Position numbers and translations under genes: made by a program. Below, piece by piece: positions 52,804-60,439 of a stretch of 64,000 bases of DNA. The number at the start of each line of letters is the position of its first letter. Within the stretch, counting starts at the first letter, position 1. This stretch comes from Kribbella steppae (lineage in GTDB: Bacteria; Actinomycetota; Actinomycetes; Propionibacteriales; Kribbellaceae), in assembly GCF_004342025.1 (NCBI RefSeq), contig NZ_SLWN01000001.1:124001-188000 (forward strand), given 5' to 3'. Under the pieces are notes generated by a model. It was not told the origin of the DNA and made no database searches. It saw nothing but the letters and a program-made list of their open reading frames with translations.

Positions 52804-53988
52804 GTGCCGGACTTGCTGGAGCAGGCGGTTGAGCCGGGCGAGTACGCCGGTCGGCTCCAGCGGGTGCGGGCCGCGATGGCCGGGCGCGACCTCGGCGCTT
52901 TGTTTGTCAGCGATCCCGCAAACCTCTTCTACCTGACCGGGTACGACGCATGGTCGTTCTACACACCGCAGTGCCTACTGGTCCCCGCCGATGGCGAACC
53001 ACATTTGTTCGCGCGCGCCATGGACGCGGCCGGAGCGGCGTACACCTGCAACCTGCGTGCCGACCAGATCCACGGCTACCCCGAGGATCTGGTCCACCGC
53101 CCTGACGTCCATCCGTACGACTGGATCGCGGCCAGCGCACGCGAACTCATCCCGCCCGGCGGCGACGTGGCCATCGAGGGCGACGCGCATTACTTCTCCG
53201 CCCGCGCGTACCTTGCCCTCGGCAACGGTCTACCCGGGCACCGGCTGGTCGACTCGGCCGAGCTGGTGAACTGGATCCGGCTGGTCAAGTCACCGCACGA
53301 GCTCCGCCAACTCCGGATCGCCGGCTCCATCGCCGCGCAAGCGATGCAGCTCGCCCTCAACCAGCTCCGCCCGGGCCGCCGGCAATGCGATCTGGTCGCC
53401 GAGATCATGGCCGCTCAGGCGATCGGTACGGCGGAACACGGCGGCGACTACCCGGCCATCGTGCCGATGCTCCCGACGGGTGAAGCCGCGGGTACGCCGC
53501 ACCTCACCTGGACCGACCGTCCGTTCCGCATCGGCGAGGCGACCACGATCGAACTGGCGGGCGTGTTCGGCCGCTACCACGCTCCGCTCGCCCGCACGGT
53601 GATGCTGGGCGATCCGCCGCAGCGGCTGCGCGAGACGGCGAAGGTCGTGGCCGAAGGTATGCGTGCGACGTTGTCGACAATCCGACCGGGCGTCACCGGC
53701 AGCGTCGTCCACGCTGCCTTCAATGACGTGATCGCCGCGCACGGGCTGGTGAAGGACTCACGGATCGGGTACTCGATCGGCATCGGATACCCGCCCGACT
53801 GGGGTGAGCGCACGGTCAGCCTGCGCCCCGGCGAGACCACCGTGCTGGCGGCCGGGATGGCGTTCCACGTGATCCTCGGGATGTGGATGGACGGCTGGGG
53901 TTACGAACTGTCCGAACCGGTGGTCGTCACCGACCACGGCGTGGAGCGACTGACCGACCTGACCCACGAACTGACGATCAGGAGATAG
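52804..53988 (+). CDS. M24-family (creatinase/aminopeptidase fold) hydrolase, DoeA-like
   Basis: This 394-residue protein starts at GTG 52804 with GAGGTGAG upstream. The N-terminal domain (LFVSDPANLFYLTGYDAWSFYTPQ) and pita-bread C-terminal domain match the M24B family. RIGYSIGIGYPPDWGERTVSL and the following GMWMDGWG resemble ectoine hydrolase DoeA/EutD. The usual metal-binding Asp pair is not preserved: GRYHAPLARTVML has Ala where dinuclear peptidases carry Asp, as in creatinase-like members. It probably opens a C-N bond in a small cyclic or guanidino substrate. A TTGTCGACAA site lies inside the gene (53671-53680). Confidence 0.85.
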   Translation: MPDLLEQAVEPGEYAGRLQRVRAAMAGRDLGALFVSDPANLFYLTGYDAWSFYTPQCLLVPADGEPHLFARAMDAAGAAYTCNLRADQIHGYPEDLVHRPDVHPYDWIAASARELIPPGGDVAIEGDAHYFSARAYLALGNGLPGHRLVDSAELVNWIRLVKSPHELRQLRIAGSIAAQAMQLALNQLRPGRRQCDLVAEIMAAQAIGTAEHGGDYPAIVPMLPTGEAAGTPHLTWTDRPFRIGEATTIELAGVFGRYHAPLARTVMLGDPPQRLRETAKVVAEGMRATLSTIRPGVTGSVVHAAFNDVIAAHGLVKDSRIGYSIGIGYPPDWGERTVSLRPGETTVLAAGMAFHVILGMWMDGWGYELSEPVVVTDHGVERLTDLTHELTIRR

Positions 53989-53992
53989 CCCA

Positions 53993-55234
53993 ATGACGCA
54001 GGAAGCCCGTGGCAGTGCCGGTCCGTCGAGCACTGGCGCCGTACCCGGAGCGAAGACTCTCCCGTACGCCAAGCGCGTCACCGGGCTGGTCGGGTCGGTG
54101 ATCGACTCGAGCACCTCACTGCTGCACAAGCAGACCCACGACATCGTGCGGTTCGCGATGGGCTCACCGGCGGCCGAAGCGGTGCCGTCGGCAATCCTGG
54201 CCGGTATCGCCGCCGACGAACTGAGTCGCGCCGACGCGTACGACTACGCGGCCACCGAAGGCGATCCGCCACTGCACGAGGCGCTACTGGAGACACTGCG
54301 CGGGACGAGTGACGAGACCACCGCCGACCGGCTGACCATCACCGCAGGCGGGATGCAGGGTCTCGACCTGTTCTGCAAGCTGTTCGTCGACCCCGGCGAC
54401 CTGGTCGTCGTCGAATCACCGACGTACACGAACGGCAGCGCGACCGCTCTCTCGTACGGCGCTCAGCTGCTGGAGGCCCCGGTCGACGCCGACGGGATGA
54501 TTGTCGACAATCTCGAGCAGCTCCTCGACGGGCGGCGACCGAAGGCGATCTACACCATCCCGACGTTCCAGAACCCGTCCGGCGCGACTCTCTCGCTGGA
54601 GCGACGGCAGCGGCTGCTCGAGCTGGCCCGGTCCTGGGGATCGATGGTGATCGACGACGACCCCTACGCGCTCCTGCGGTTCGCCGGCGATCCCTTGCCG
54701 ACAATCCGCGAGCTCGGTGCCGGTGATCCGCTGGTGTTCGCGGTCCGGACGTTCTCGAAGATCGTCGCGCCCGGGCTGCGGGTCGGCTGGGTGGACACCG
54801 ATCCGGAGTTGCAGCCGCTGCTGATCAACGCGAAGCAAGCAATGGACACATGCACGAACCTGCCGGCCCAGCGGCTGCTCACCGGGTTCCTGCGGGGCGG
54901 GCATCTCGAGGATCACCTGGTCACCCAGCGCGCGGAGTACAGGCGCCGCAAGGAAGCGATGCACGCGGCCCTGCAGGAGCACTTCGGCGACATCGCCCGC
55001 TGGACCGACCCCGAGGGCGGCTTCTTCCTCTGGGTGACGCTGGAGAACGGCGTCAACACCGCCGAGCTGTTCGAGATCGCCTTGGCCGAAGGCGTGGCGT
55101 TCATCCCCGGTACGGCGTTCTCCCCCACCGGACGATTCACTGACGCGCTAAGACTGTGCTTCGCGTCGACCAAGCCGGACCGGATCCACGAAGGCGTCGC
55201 CAGACTGCGGCGGGCCGTCGACAAGCTCGCCTGA
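53993..55234 (+). CDS. PLP-dependent aminotransferase (class I/II, MocR-like catalytic domain)
   Basis: This 413-residue protein starts at ATG 53993, 4 nt after the M24 stop and with AGGAG upstream. It has fold-type I motifs: YDYAATEGDPPLHEAL, TAGGMQGLDLFCKLF, DDDPYALLRF and the PLP lysine in VRTFSKIVAPGLRVGW (near residue 255). The sequence family is that of 2-aminoadipate/MocR-type aminotransferases, but there is no GntR DNA-binding domain, so it is an enzyme. It contains a perfect ATTGTCGACAAT (54500-54511) at the peptide IVDN. Confidence 0.9.
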   Translation: MTQEARGSAGPSSTGAVPGAKTLPYAKRVTGLVGSVIDSSTSLLHKQTHDIVRFAMGSPAAEAVPSAILAGIAADELSRADAYDYAATEGDPPLHEALLETLRGTSDETTADRLTITAGGMQGLDLFCKLFVDPGDLVVVESPTYTNGSATALSYGAQLLEAPVDADGMIVDNLEQLLDGRRPKAIYTIPTFQNPSGATLSLERRQRLLELARSWGSMVIDDDPYALLRFAGDPLPTIRELGAGDPLVFAVRTFSKIVAPGLRVGWVDTDPELQPLLINAKQAMDTCTNLPAQRLLTGFLRGGHLEDHLVTQRAEYRRRKEAMHAALQEHFGDIARWTDPEGGFFLWVTLENGVNTAELFEIALAEGVAFIPGTAFSPTGRFTDALRLCFASTKPDRIHEGVARLRRAVDKLA

Positions 55235-55422
55235 CCGCACCGCGGCGACGAATGCATCGCCAGACGGCGACGAACGCAACCCCTGGCGGTTCGGGGCGAG
55301 AGGCCGTGTTGTTGCCATAGGCAACCGCTCTCACGAGCGCTGAGCCAGTGAGAGGATTCGTTTACGCCGTTGTTACACAGGACGCGGGCCGCCGAAACCA
55401 ACGCGCCCTGAACTGAAAAGGA
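55235..55422 (+). other. Leader/promoter region before the guanidine riboswitch
   Basis: This stretch has no gene. It contains GTTGCC-ATA-GGCAAC (55311-55325), a perfect 6-bp inverted repeat that could be an operator, and an AT-richer segment (GTTTACGCCGTTGTTACACAGG, near 55358-55379) that is the most likely place for the riboswitch promoter. Confidence 0.4.
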
Positions 55423-55543
55423 CCCGCCGAGACGGCGGGGCGCCCCTAGGGTTCCGCTGCCGGCGACGGCAGGCCTGGTCCGAGAGGGGAGACGGCGCTG
55501 TCACGACGGCGCCGTTCCACGGCGGGACAAAAGCCCGGGAGGC
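55423..55543 (+). ncRNA. Guanidine-I (ykkC) riboswitch
   Basis: The core blocks of the guanidine-I aptamer occur in order: CCTAGGGTTCCG (55445-55456), CTGGTCCGAGAG (55475-55486), a variable helix (GACGGCGC...GCGCCGTT) and CACGGCGGGACAAAAGCCCGGGAG (within 55518-55541). These are the most conserved segments of this class. A hairpin CCCGCC/GGCGGG (55423-55439) precedes it. The riboswitch binds guanidinium and turns on genes for its export or assimilation. It is followed directly by the permease, UAAP1/UAAP2, carboxyltransferase and allophanate hydrolase genes, which is the expected regulon. Confidence 0.93.
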
Positions 55544-55597
55544 CTTGAAGGCCCCGGGCTGCCGTGTGCATTCCGGGCCGATCCGATGGAGGCCGGA
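55532..55597 (+). promoter_or_regulatory. Riboswitch expression platform
   Basis: AGCCCGG..GGCC (55532-55544) can pair with GGCCCCGGGCT (55550-55560) as 7 plus 4 bp with a two-base bulge and a TTGAA loop. This would trap the conserved 3' strand of the aptamer in an alternative hairpin. No U-tract follows. TTCCGGGCC (55571-55579) can also pair with the GGCCGGAA (55591-55598) that overlaps the Shine-Dalgarno and start codon, so control is likely to be translational or mixed. Confidence 0.5.
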
Positions 55598-57184
55598 ATG
55601 TCAGCCACCCCTGAAACACTGACCTCACCCAACGCCAAGGAACCAGGCGCCGAAGACCTGGGCCGATTCGGCTATTCCCAGCAACTCTCACGCCGGGTCG
55701 GCAGCTACGCGTCGTTCGCGGCCGGCTTCTCGTTCGTGTCCATCATGACGACTGTCTTCCAGCTGTTCGGGCTCGGCTTCGGCTTCGGCGGTACGGCCTT
55801 CTTCTGGACCTGGCCGGCGGTGCTCGCCGGGCAGTTGATGGTCGCCCTCTGCTTCGCCGAACTGGCCGCGCGCTATCCCCTGTCCGGCGCGATCTACCAG
55901 TGGGCCCGGCGTCTCGGCGGCGCCGTCGTCGGGTGGTTCGCGGGCTGGACGATGGTGATCGCGCAGATCATCACGCTGGCCACCGCCGCGATCGCCCTGC
56001 AGGTCGTCCTCCCCGCGGTCTGGTCCGGCTTCCAGCTGGTCGGCACCGACTCCACGCTGGCCTCGAAGGACGGCGCCGCGAACGCCGTCGTACTGGGCTG
56101 TCTTTTGTTGACAGCAACCACGTTGCTGAACGCGACGAGCGTGCGGATCACCGCGGTCGTGAACTCGGTCGGCGTGACGTGTGAACTGATCGGCGTCGTA
56201 CTGATCGTCGTGTTGTTGACAAGTCGCGCCGAGCGCGGTCCGTCCGTCGTCCTGCACACGACGAACCTCGACAGCACGACCGGGTACGTCGTACCACTGC
56301 TCATCTCGGCGTTGATGGCGGCGTACGTGCTGGTCGGCTTCGACAGCGCGGGCGAACTGTCCGAGGAGACGCACAAGCCGCGCGCGACGACGCCGCGGAC
56401 GATCATCCGCGCGGTCGTCGCGTCCGGGATCGGCGGCGCCTTCCTGATCATCGCCGCGCTGATGGCAGCCCCGTCCCTGACCAACGGCGACCTCGCCACG
56501 CAGGGTCTCCCCTACGTCCTGACCAGCCGGCTCGGTACGACGGCCGGCAAGCTGCTGCTCCTCGATGTCGCCCTCGCGGTCTGTGTCTGCACGCTGGCGA
56601 TCCAGACGGCGGCGGCCCGGATGATCTTCTCGATGGCACGCGACAACGTTCTGCCGGCGTCGGCCCGGCTGCGCCAGGTGTCCCGTCGTACCGGCACCCC
56701 GGTGGCAGCCACCATCGTGCCCGGCGTGCTCGCCGCCGTGTGCCTGGTGGTGAACTTCGGCAACGCGGGTCTGTTCCTCGGCCTCGCGAGCGTCTGCATC
56801 ATGCTGCTCTACATCGCGTACCTGATGGTCACCGCACCTTTGCTGGTACGGCGGCTGACGGGCAACGGACCGGCCGCCGGGGTCGACGAGAACGGCCGGC
56901 CGCTGTTCTCGCTCGGGCGATTCGGTCTGATTGTCAACATCATCGCGGTCGCCTACGGACTCGCGATGGCGATCAACCTGGGCTGGCCACGGGCCGATGT
57001 GTACGACCCGGCGGGCGATGGCTGGTATCTGCACTACCTCCCGCTGATCACGCTCTCCATCGTGGCTGTTGGTGGGCTCATCGCATATCGCAGTCAGCGC
57101 AGCGCGTACCACGCCTCCATCGGCCTTGTCGTACCGCCAGCCGCCGCAGCTGGGGTCGCAGAGGCAGAAGGAGCGAGCGCGTGA
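55598..57184 (+). CDS. APC-family permease, urea-carboxylase-system type
   Basis: The start is ATG 55598, with GGAGG five bases upstream; an in-frame ATG at 55586 overlaps the Shine-Dalgarno. The 528-residue product has about 12 transmembrane helices and the N-terminal signature LSRRVGSYASFAAGFSFVSI typical of permeases linked to urea/guanidine carboxylase operons. Later motifs include FDSAGELSEETHKPR. It probably imports guanidine or its precursor. It is the first gene behind the riboswitch and overlaps the next gene by GTGA. A TTGTTGACAA site lies inside (56213-56222). Confidence 0.9.
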   Translation: MSATPETLTSPNAKEPGAEDLGRFGYSQQLSRRVGSYASFAAGFSFVSIMTTVFQLFGLGFGFGGTAFFWTWPAVLAGQLMVALCFAELAARYPLSGAIYQWARRLGGAVVGWFAGWTMVIAQIITLATAAIALQVVLPAVWSGFQLVGTDSTLASKDGAANAVVLGCLLLTATTLLNATSVRITAVVNSVGVTCELIGVVLIVVLLTSRAERGPSVVLHTTNLDSTTGYVVPLLISALMAAYVLVGFDSAGELSEETHKPRATTPRTIIRAVVASGIGGAFLIIAALMAAPSLTNGDLATQGLPYVLTSRLGTTAGKLLLLDVALAVCVCTLAIQTAAARMIFSMARDNVLPASARLRQVSRRTGTPVAATIVPGVLAAVCLVVNFGNAGLFLGLASVCIMLLYIAYLMVTAPLLVRRLTGNGPAAGVDENGRPLFSLGRFGLIVNIIAVAYGLAMAINLGWPRADVYDPAGDGWYLHYLPLITLSIVAVGGLIAYRSQRSAYHASIGLVVPPAAAAGVAEAEGASA

Positions 57185-57879
57185 ATCACGACATCCCTGG
57201 CGCCGCCGCCTGGTCCGCACCGGTCCGCGCGGGGCGCAGCATCACCCTGACCGCTCTGGCCGACGGCGCGAACGCGTCGGTGCTGATCATCGGCGCGGAT
57301 CGGCTTGATCGGCTGAACGTCCCGGACACGCTGAAGTCGCAGATGTCCGCCCGGATCCGGGCCGGCCTGGTCCTGATGTCGGACCGCGGCCTTGCCCTGG
57401 CGACAGTCGTCGCATCGAGCCTCGACTGGCACGACTGCCTGACCGGATTCGTCCCCGACCGATTGTTGACAATCGAACTCGCCAAGCATGGTTTCGGCCC
57501 GGCGGACCTGCACGGCTGCATCAACTTCTTCTCGAAGGTCGCGATCGCTGACGACTCCCGCGCATCGCTGGCCTTCGAGCCCGATCACGCGCGCGCCGGA
57601 GACACCGTGACCCTGCGGGCCGAGCAAGACCTGCTGGTCTTCATCTCGACCGCACCCCACCCCCTCTCCGACAAGGCTGCCGGCCTCACCCGCTCCGACC
57701 AGGCTGCCGCCGGCCTCACCCATTCCGACCTGGCTGCTGCCGCCGACGATCCTCGCTCCGACCAGGCTGCGGCCGCCGGTGTCGCCGTACGGATCGAAGC
57801 CTCGGGTCGTGGCGACGATCCCGACCTGCGGGAGGAAGCACTCCGCGCGCTTGAGCTGACTCGGGAGCTGATCGCATGA
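57181..57879 (+). CDS. DUF1989 protein, UAAP1-type (carboxyguanidine deiminase subunit family)
   Basis: This 232-residue protein starts at GTG 57181 (GTGA overlap). It carries SDRGLALATVVASSLDWHDCLTGF and GPADLHGCINFFSKVAI, matching urea-amidolyase-associated protein 1. Members form a two-subunit deiminase (CgdAB) that converts carboxyguanidine to allophanate. After the conserved VFISTAPHPLSDK the tail has an Ala-rich tandem repeat (AAGLT..SDQ units, ~57670-57785) not expected in the family. An ATTGTTGACAAT site lies inside (57462-57473). Subunit identity (A or B) is not assigned. Confidence 0.88.
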   Translation: MNHDIPGAAAWSAPVRAGRSITLTALADGANASVLIIGADRLDRLNVPDTLKSQMSARIRAGLVLMSDRGLALATVVASSLDWHDCLTGFVPDRLLTIELAKHGFGPADLHGCINFFSKVAIADDSRASLAFEPDHARAGDTVTLRAEQDLLVFISTAPHPLSDKAAGLTRSDQAAAGLTHSDLAAAADDPRSDQAAAAGVAVRIEASGRGDDPDLREEALRALELTRELIA

Positions 57880-58493
57880 CTGTCACCGAGACAGCCGTCA
57901 GCCTCGACACCATCGTGGACCCCGGAGACGGCGCGCTCATCACCGTGCCCGCAGGCGGTCGATTGCAGATTGTCGACCTTCACGGGAACCAGGCCGTCGA
58001 CACCTTGTTCTACGACGCCCACGACATCGACAACCGCTACTCCGCCTTCGACACGATCCGCGAACAGCGCGCCGTCTTCCTCACCACCGGCTCGCGTCTG
58101 TTGTCGACAACCCTCGACGAACTCGCCGTCATCACCGACGACACCTGCGGTCGGCACGACACCGTCGGCGGCGCGTGCTCGCAGGAGAGCAACGTGATCC
58201 GGTACGGCGACTTCACCCGTCACCAGCACGCGTGCCGCCAGACCTTCCTGCACTACGGCGCGCAAGCCGGCATCGGACAGCGCCAGCTCACGCACAACGT
58301 CAACTTCTTCATGAACGTCCCCGTCACCTCGGGCGGCGACCTGAAGTTCGATGACGGCCTGTCGGCTCCGGGCCGGTACGTCGAGATCACCGCGACCCGG
58401 GACATCCTGGTTCTGATCAGCAATTGTCCGCAGGTCAACAATCCTTGCAACGGCTGGAATCCGACGCCGGTCCGACTCCTGGGCTGGTGGTGA
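57876..58493 (+). CDS. DUF1989 protein, UAAP2-type (carboxyguanidine deiminase subunit family)
   Basis: This 205-residue protein starts at ATG 57876 (ATGA overlap with UAAP1). The conserved motifs are DLHGNQAVDTLFYDAHD, DDTCGRHDTVGGACSQ (Cys/His-rich, probably metal- or substrate-binding), NFFMNVPV and SNCPQVNNPCNGWNPTPVR. It should pair with UAAP1 as the deiminase acting after guanidine carboxylation. A TTGTCGACAA site lies inside (58101-58110). Confidence 0.9.
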   Translation: MTVTETAVSLDTIVDPGDGALITVPAGGRLQIVDLHGNQAVDTLFYDAHDIDNRYSAFDTIREQRAVFLTTGSRLLSTTLDELAVITDDTCGRHDTVGGACSQESNVIRYGDFTRHQHACRQTFLHYGAQAGIGQRQLTHNVNFFMNVPVTSGGDLKFDDGLSAPGRYVEITATRDILVLISNCPQVNNPCNGWNPTPVRLLGWW

Positions 58494-60439
58494 CGTTGGC
58501 AGTCATCACTGTCATCTCCCCGGGCAACCAGACGACAGTGCAGGACCTGACCGGCCGACCAGGGCTGTGGGATGTCGGCGTACCGCCGTCAGGCGCGGCC
58601 GACGAACTCAGCTTCGCGCTGGTCAACACGGCGGTCGGCAATCCGGACAGTGCCGCGGGTCTGGAATGCGTGCTCGCCGGACCGGTGCTGACGTGCGACG
58701 AGGACCGGCTGATCTGCGTCGGCGGCGCTGTCAACAATGCGACGATCGACGGACTCCGGGTGCGACCCGGCATGGTCGTCCGCCTCCCCGCAGCAGCTGT
58801 TCTGGACGTCGGTCCACTCGACGGACCCGGGATGCGGGGGTATCTCGCGATCGAAGGTGGGCTCGACGTCCCGCGCGTACTCGGCAGCCGATCCACCTTC
58901 ATCCTGGGCGGTTTCGGCGGTCAGGACGGCAGACCGCTCGTGGCCGGCGATCGACTCCCGCTCGGTCGCCGGGAGAACCTGCTCACCCCGATGTCGGTCG
59001 ACTTGCCGACCATCTCGGGTTCCTGGAATCTGCGCGTGATCCCGGGACCGCATGGCGCTCCAGATCACCTCACCGACGAGGGGGTCGAGGCGTTCTTCGC
59101 AAACAGTTGGATTGTCGACCATCGGTCCGATCGCACCGGGACCAGGCTCGTCGGACCCGTCCCGGGCTGGGCCCGGACCGACGGTGGTGAGGCCGGCCTG
59201 CATCCGTCCAACGTGCACGACTCGGCATACCCGGTCGGCGGCATCATGCTGTCCGGCGACACTCCGGTGATCGTCGGCAAGGACGGACCGTCGCTCGGCG
59301 GCTTCGTCGTACCGGCCGTCGTGATCGAAGCCGATCGCTGGATGCTCGGCCAGCTGAGCGCCGGCGACTCCGTCCAACTCGTACCGGTGACGCTGGAGAC
59401 CGCGACCGAGGCAATCTCGGTACGACGCCGTTGGCTCACCGACCTCCGGCAGGAGCCGGGGCCGGTCGCATCCATCGTCAGCAGTAGCGGGCGTCCGGAG
59501 GTCCTCCATCAGTCCGACGGCGTACCGCCGTACACCATCAGATGTGCGGGAGAACGTCATCTCCTGGTGGAAGCCGGACCGGCCGAGCTCGACCTGACCG
59601 TCCGGGTGTGGATTCACCTGTTGGCGCAGGCCTTGCGGGAGCACCGGCCGGACGGTGTCGTCGAGATCGTCGAGGGTGTGCGGTCGCTCCTGATCGCGGT
59701 GGACTCTTCGCGGTTGAGGCTGAACGAGCTGGCCGAGGGGCTCGCATTTCTGGCGGCAGGGCTGGCCGATCCGGAGACTGTGGTGCTGCCTGCGCGCGAG
59801 GTCACTCTCCCGATCGCGTTCGACCACCCGGAGGCGCACGAGGCGATGCGGCGGTACGCGACCTCGGTCCGGCCCGACGCGCCCTGGTGCCCGGACAACG
59901 TGGAGTTCATCCGGCGGGTCAACGATCTGCGGCGTCGGGACGAGGTGTTCGAGATCATCCAGGAGGCGACGTACCTGGTCGTCGGGCTGGGCGACGTCTA
60001 CCTCGGCGCGCCGGTCGCCGTGCCGGTCGATCCCCGGCACCGGCTGGTGACCACGAAGTACAACCCGGCCCGGACCTGGACCCCGCAGAACGCGGTCGGG
60101 ATCGGCGGGATCTACCTCTGCGTGTACGGCATGGAAGGACCCGGTGGGTACCAGTTGGTCGGACGCACTGTCCCGGTCTGGCGGCTGTCCCCCAACGACG
60201 AGCAACCCTGGCTGCTGAGGCAGTTCGACCTGATCAGATTCACGCCGGTGAGCGCCGAGCAACTCGCCCACGAGCGGGCCGAGATCAAGGCCGGACGGGC
60301 CGACCTGCGGGTCAGCCCGGCGACCTTCTCGATCGCCGACGTACACCGGATCGAACAGGAGGCACCTGTGGACATAGCGACGGTACGGGCGAAACGGCGA
60401 GCCGCGTTCGAAGCCGAGCGGGCCAGGTGGGGAGCATGA
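58490..60439 (+). CDS. Urea/guanidine carboxylase carboxyltransferase half (no biotin carboxylase, no BCCP)
   Basis: The start is GTG 58490, overlapping the UAAP2 stop (GTGA); the longer frame is out of phase inside UAAP2. The 649-residue product has an N-terminal KipA/PxpC-like domain (SPGNQTTVQDLTGRPGLWDV, PSGAADELSFALVN, GYLAIEGGLDVPRVLGS) and a C-terminal KipI/PxpB-like domain from about 348 (YTIRCAGERHLLVEAG, YLVVGLGDVYLGAP, RLVTTKYNPARTWTPQNAVGIGG). This is exactly the central part of urea/guanidine carboxylase. The ~450-residue ATP-dependent biotin carboxylase region and the C-terminal biotinyl-Lys domain are both missing. It may borrow an acyl-CoA carboxylase alpha subunit or work without biotin, as 5-oxoprolinase PxpABC does. 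Confidence 0.88.
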   Translation: MTLAVITVISPGNQTTVQDLTGRPGLWDVGVPPSGAADELSFALVNTAVGNPDSAAGLECVLAGPVLTCDEDRLICVGGAVNNATIDGLRVRPGMVVRLPAAAVLDVGPLDGPGMRGYLAIEGGLDVPRVLGSRSTFILGGFGGQDGRPLVAGDRLPLGRRENLLTPMSVDLPTISGSWNLRVIPGPHGAPDHLTDEGVEAFFANSWIVDHRSDRTGTRLVGPVPGWARTDGGEAGLHPSNVHDSAYPVGGIMLSGDTPVIVGKDGPSLGGFVVPAVVIEADRWMLGQLSAGDSVQLVPVTLETATEAISVRRRWLTDLRQEPGPVASIVSSSGRPEVLHQSDGVPPYTIRCAGERHLLVEAGPAELDLTVRVWIHLLAQALREHRPDGVVEIVEGVRSLLIAVDSSRLRLNELAEGLAFLAAGLADPETVVLPAREVTLPIAFDHPEAHEAMRRYATSVRPDAPWCPDNVEFIRRVNDLRRRDEVFEIIQEATYLVVGLGDVYLGAPVAVPVDPRHRLVTTKYNPARTWTPQNAVGIGGIYLCVYGMEGPGGYQLVGRTVPVWRLSPNDEQPWLLRQFDLIRFTPVSAEQLAHERAEIKAGRADLRVSPATFSIADVHRIEQEAPVDIATVRAKRRAAFEAERARWGA

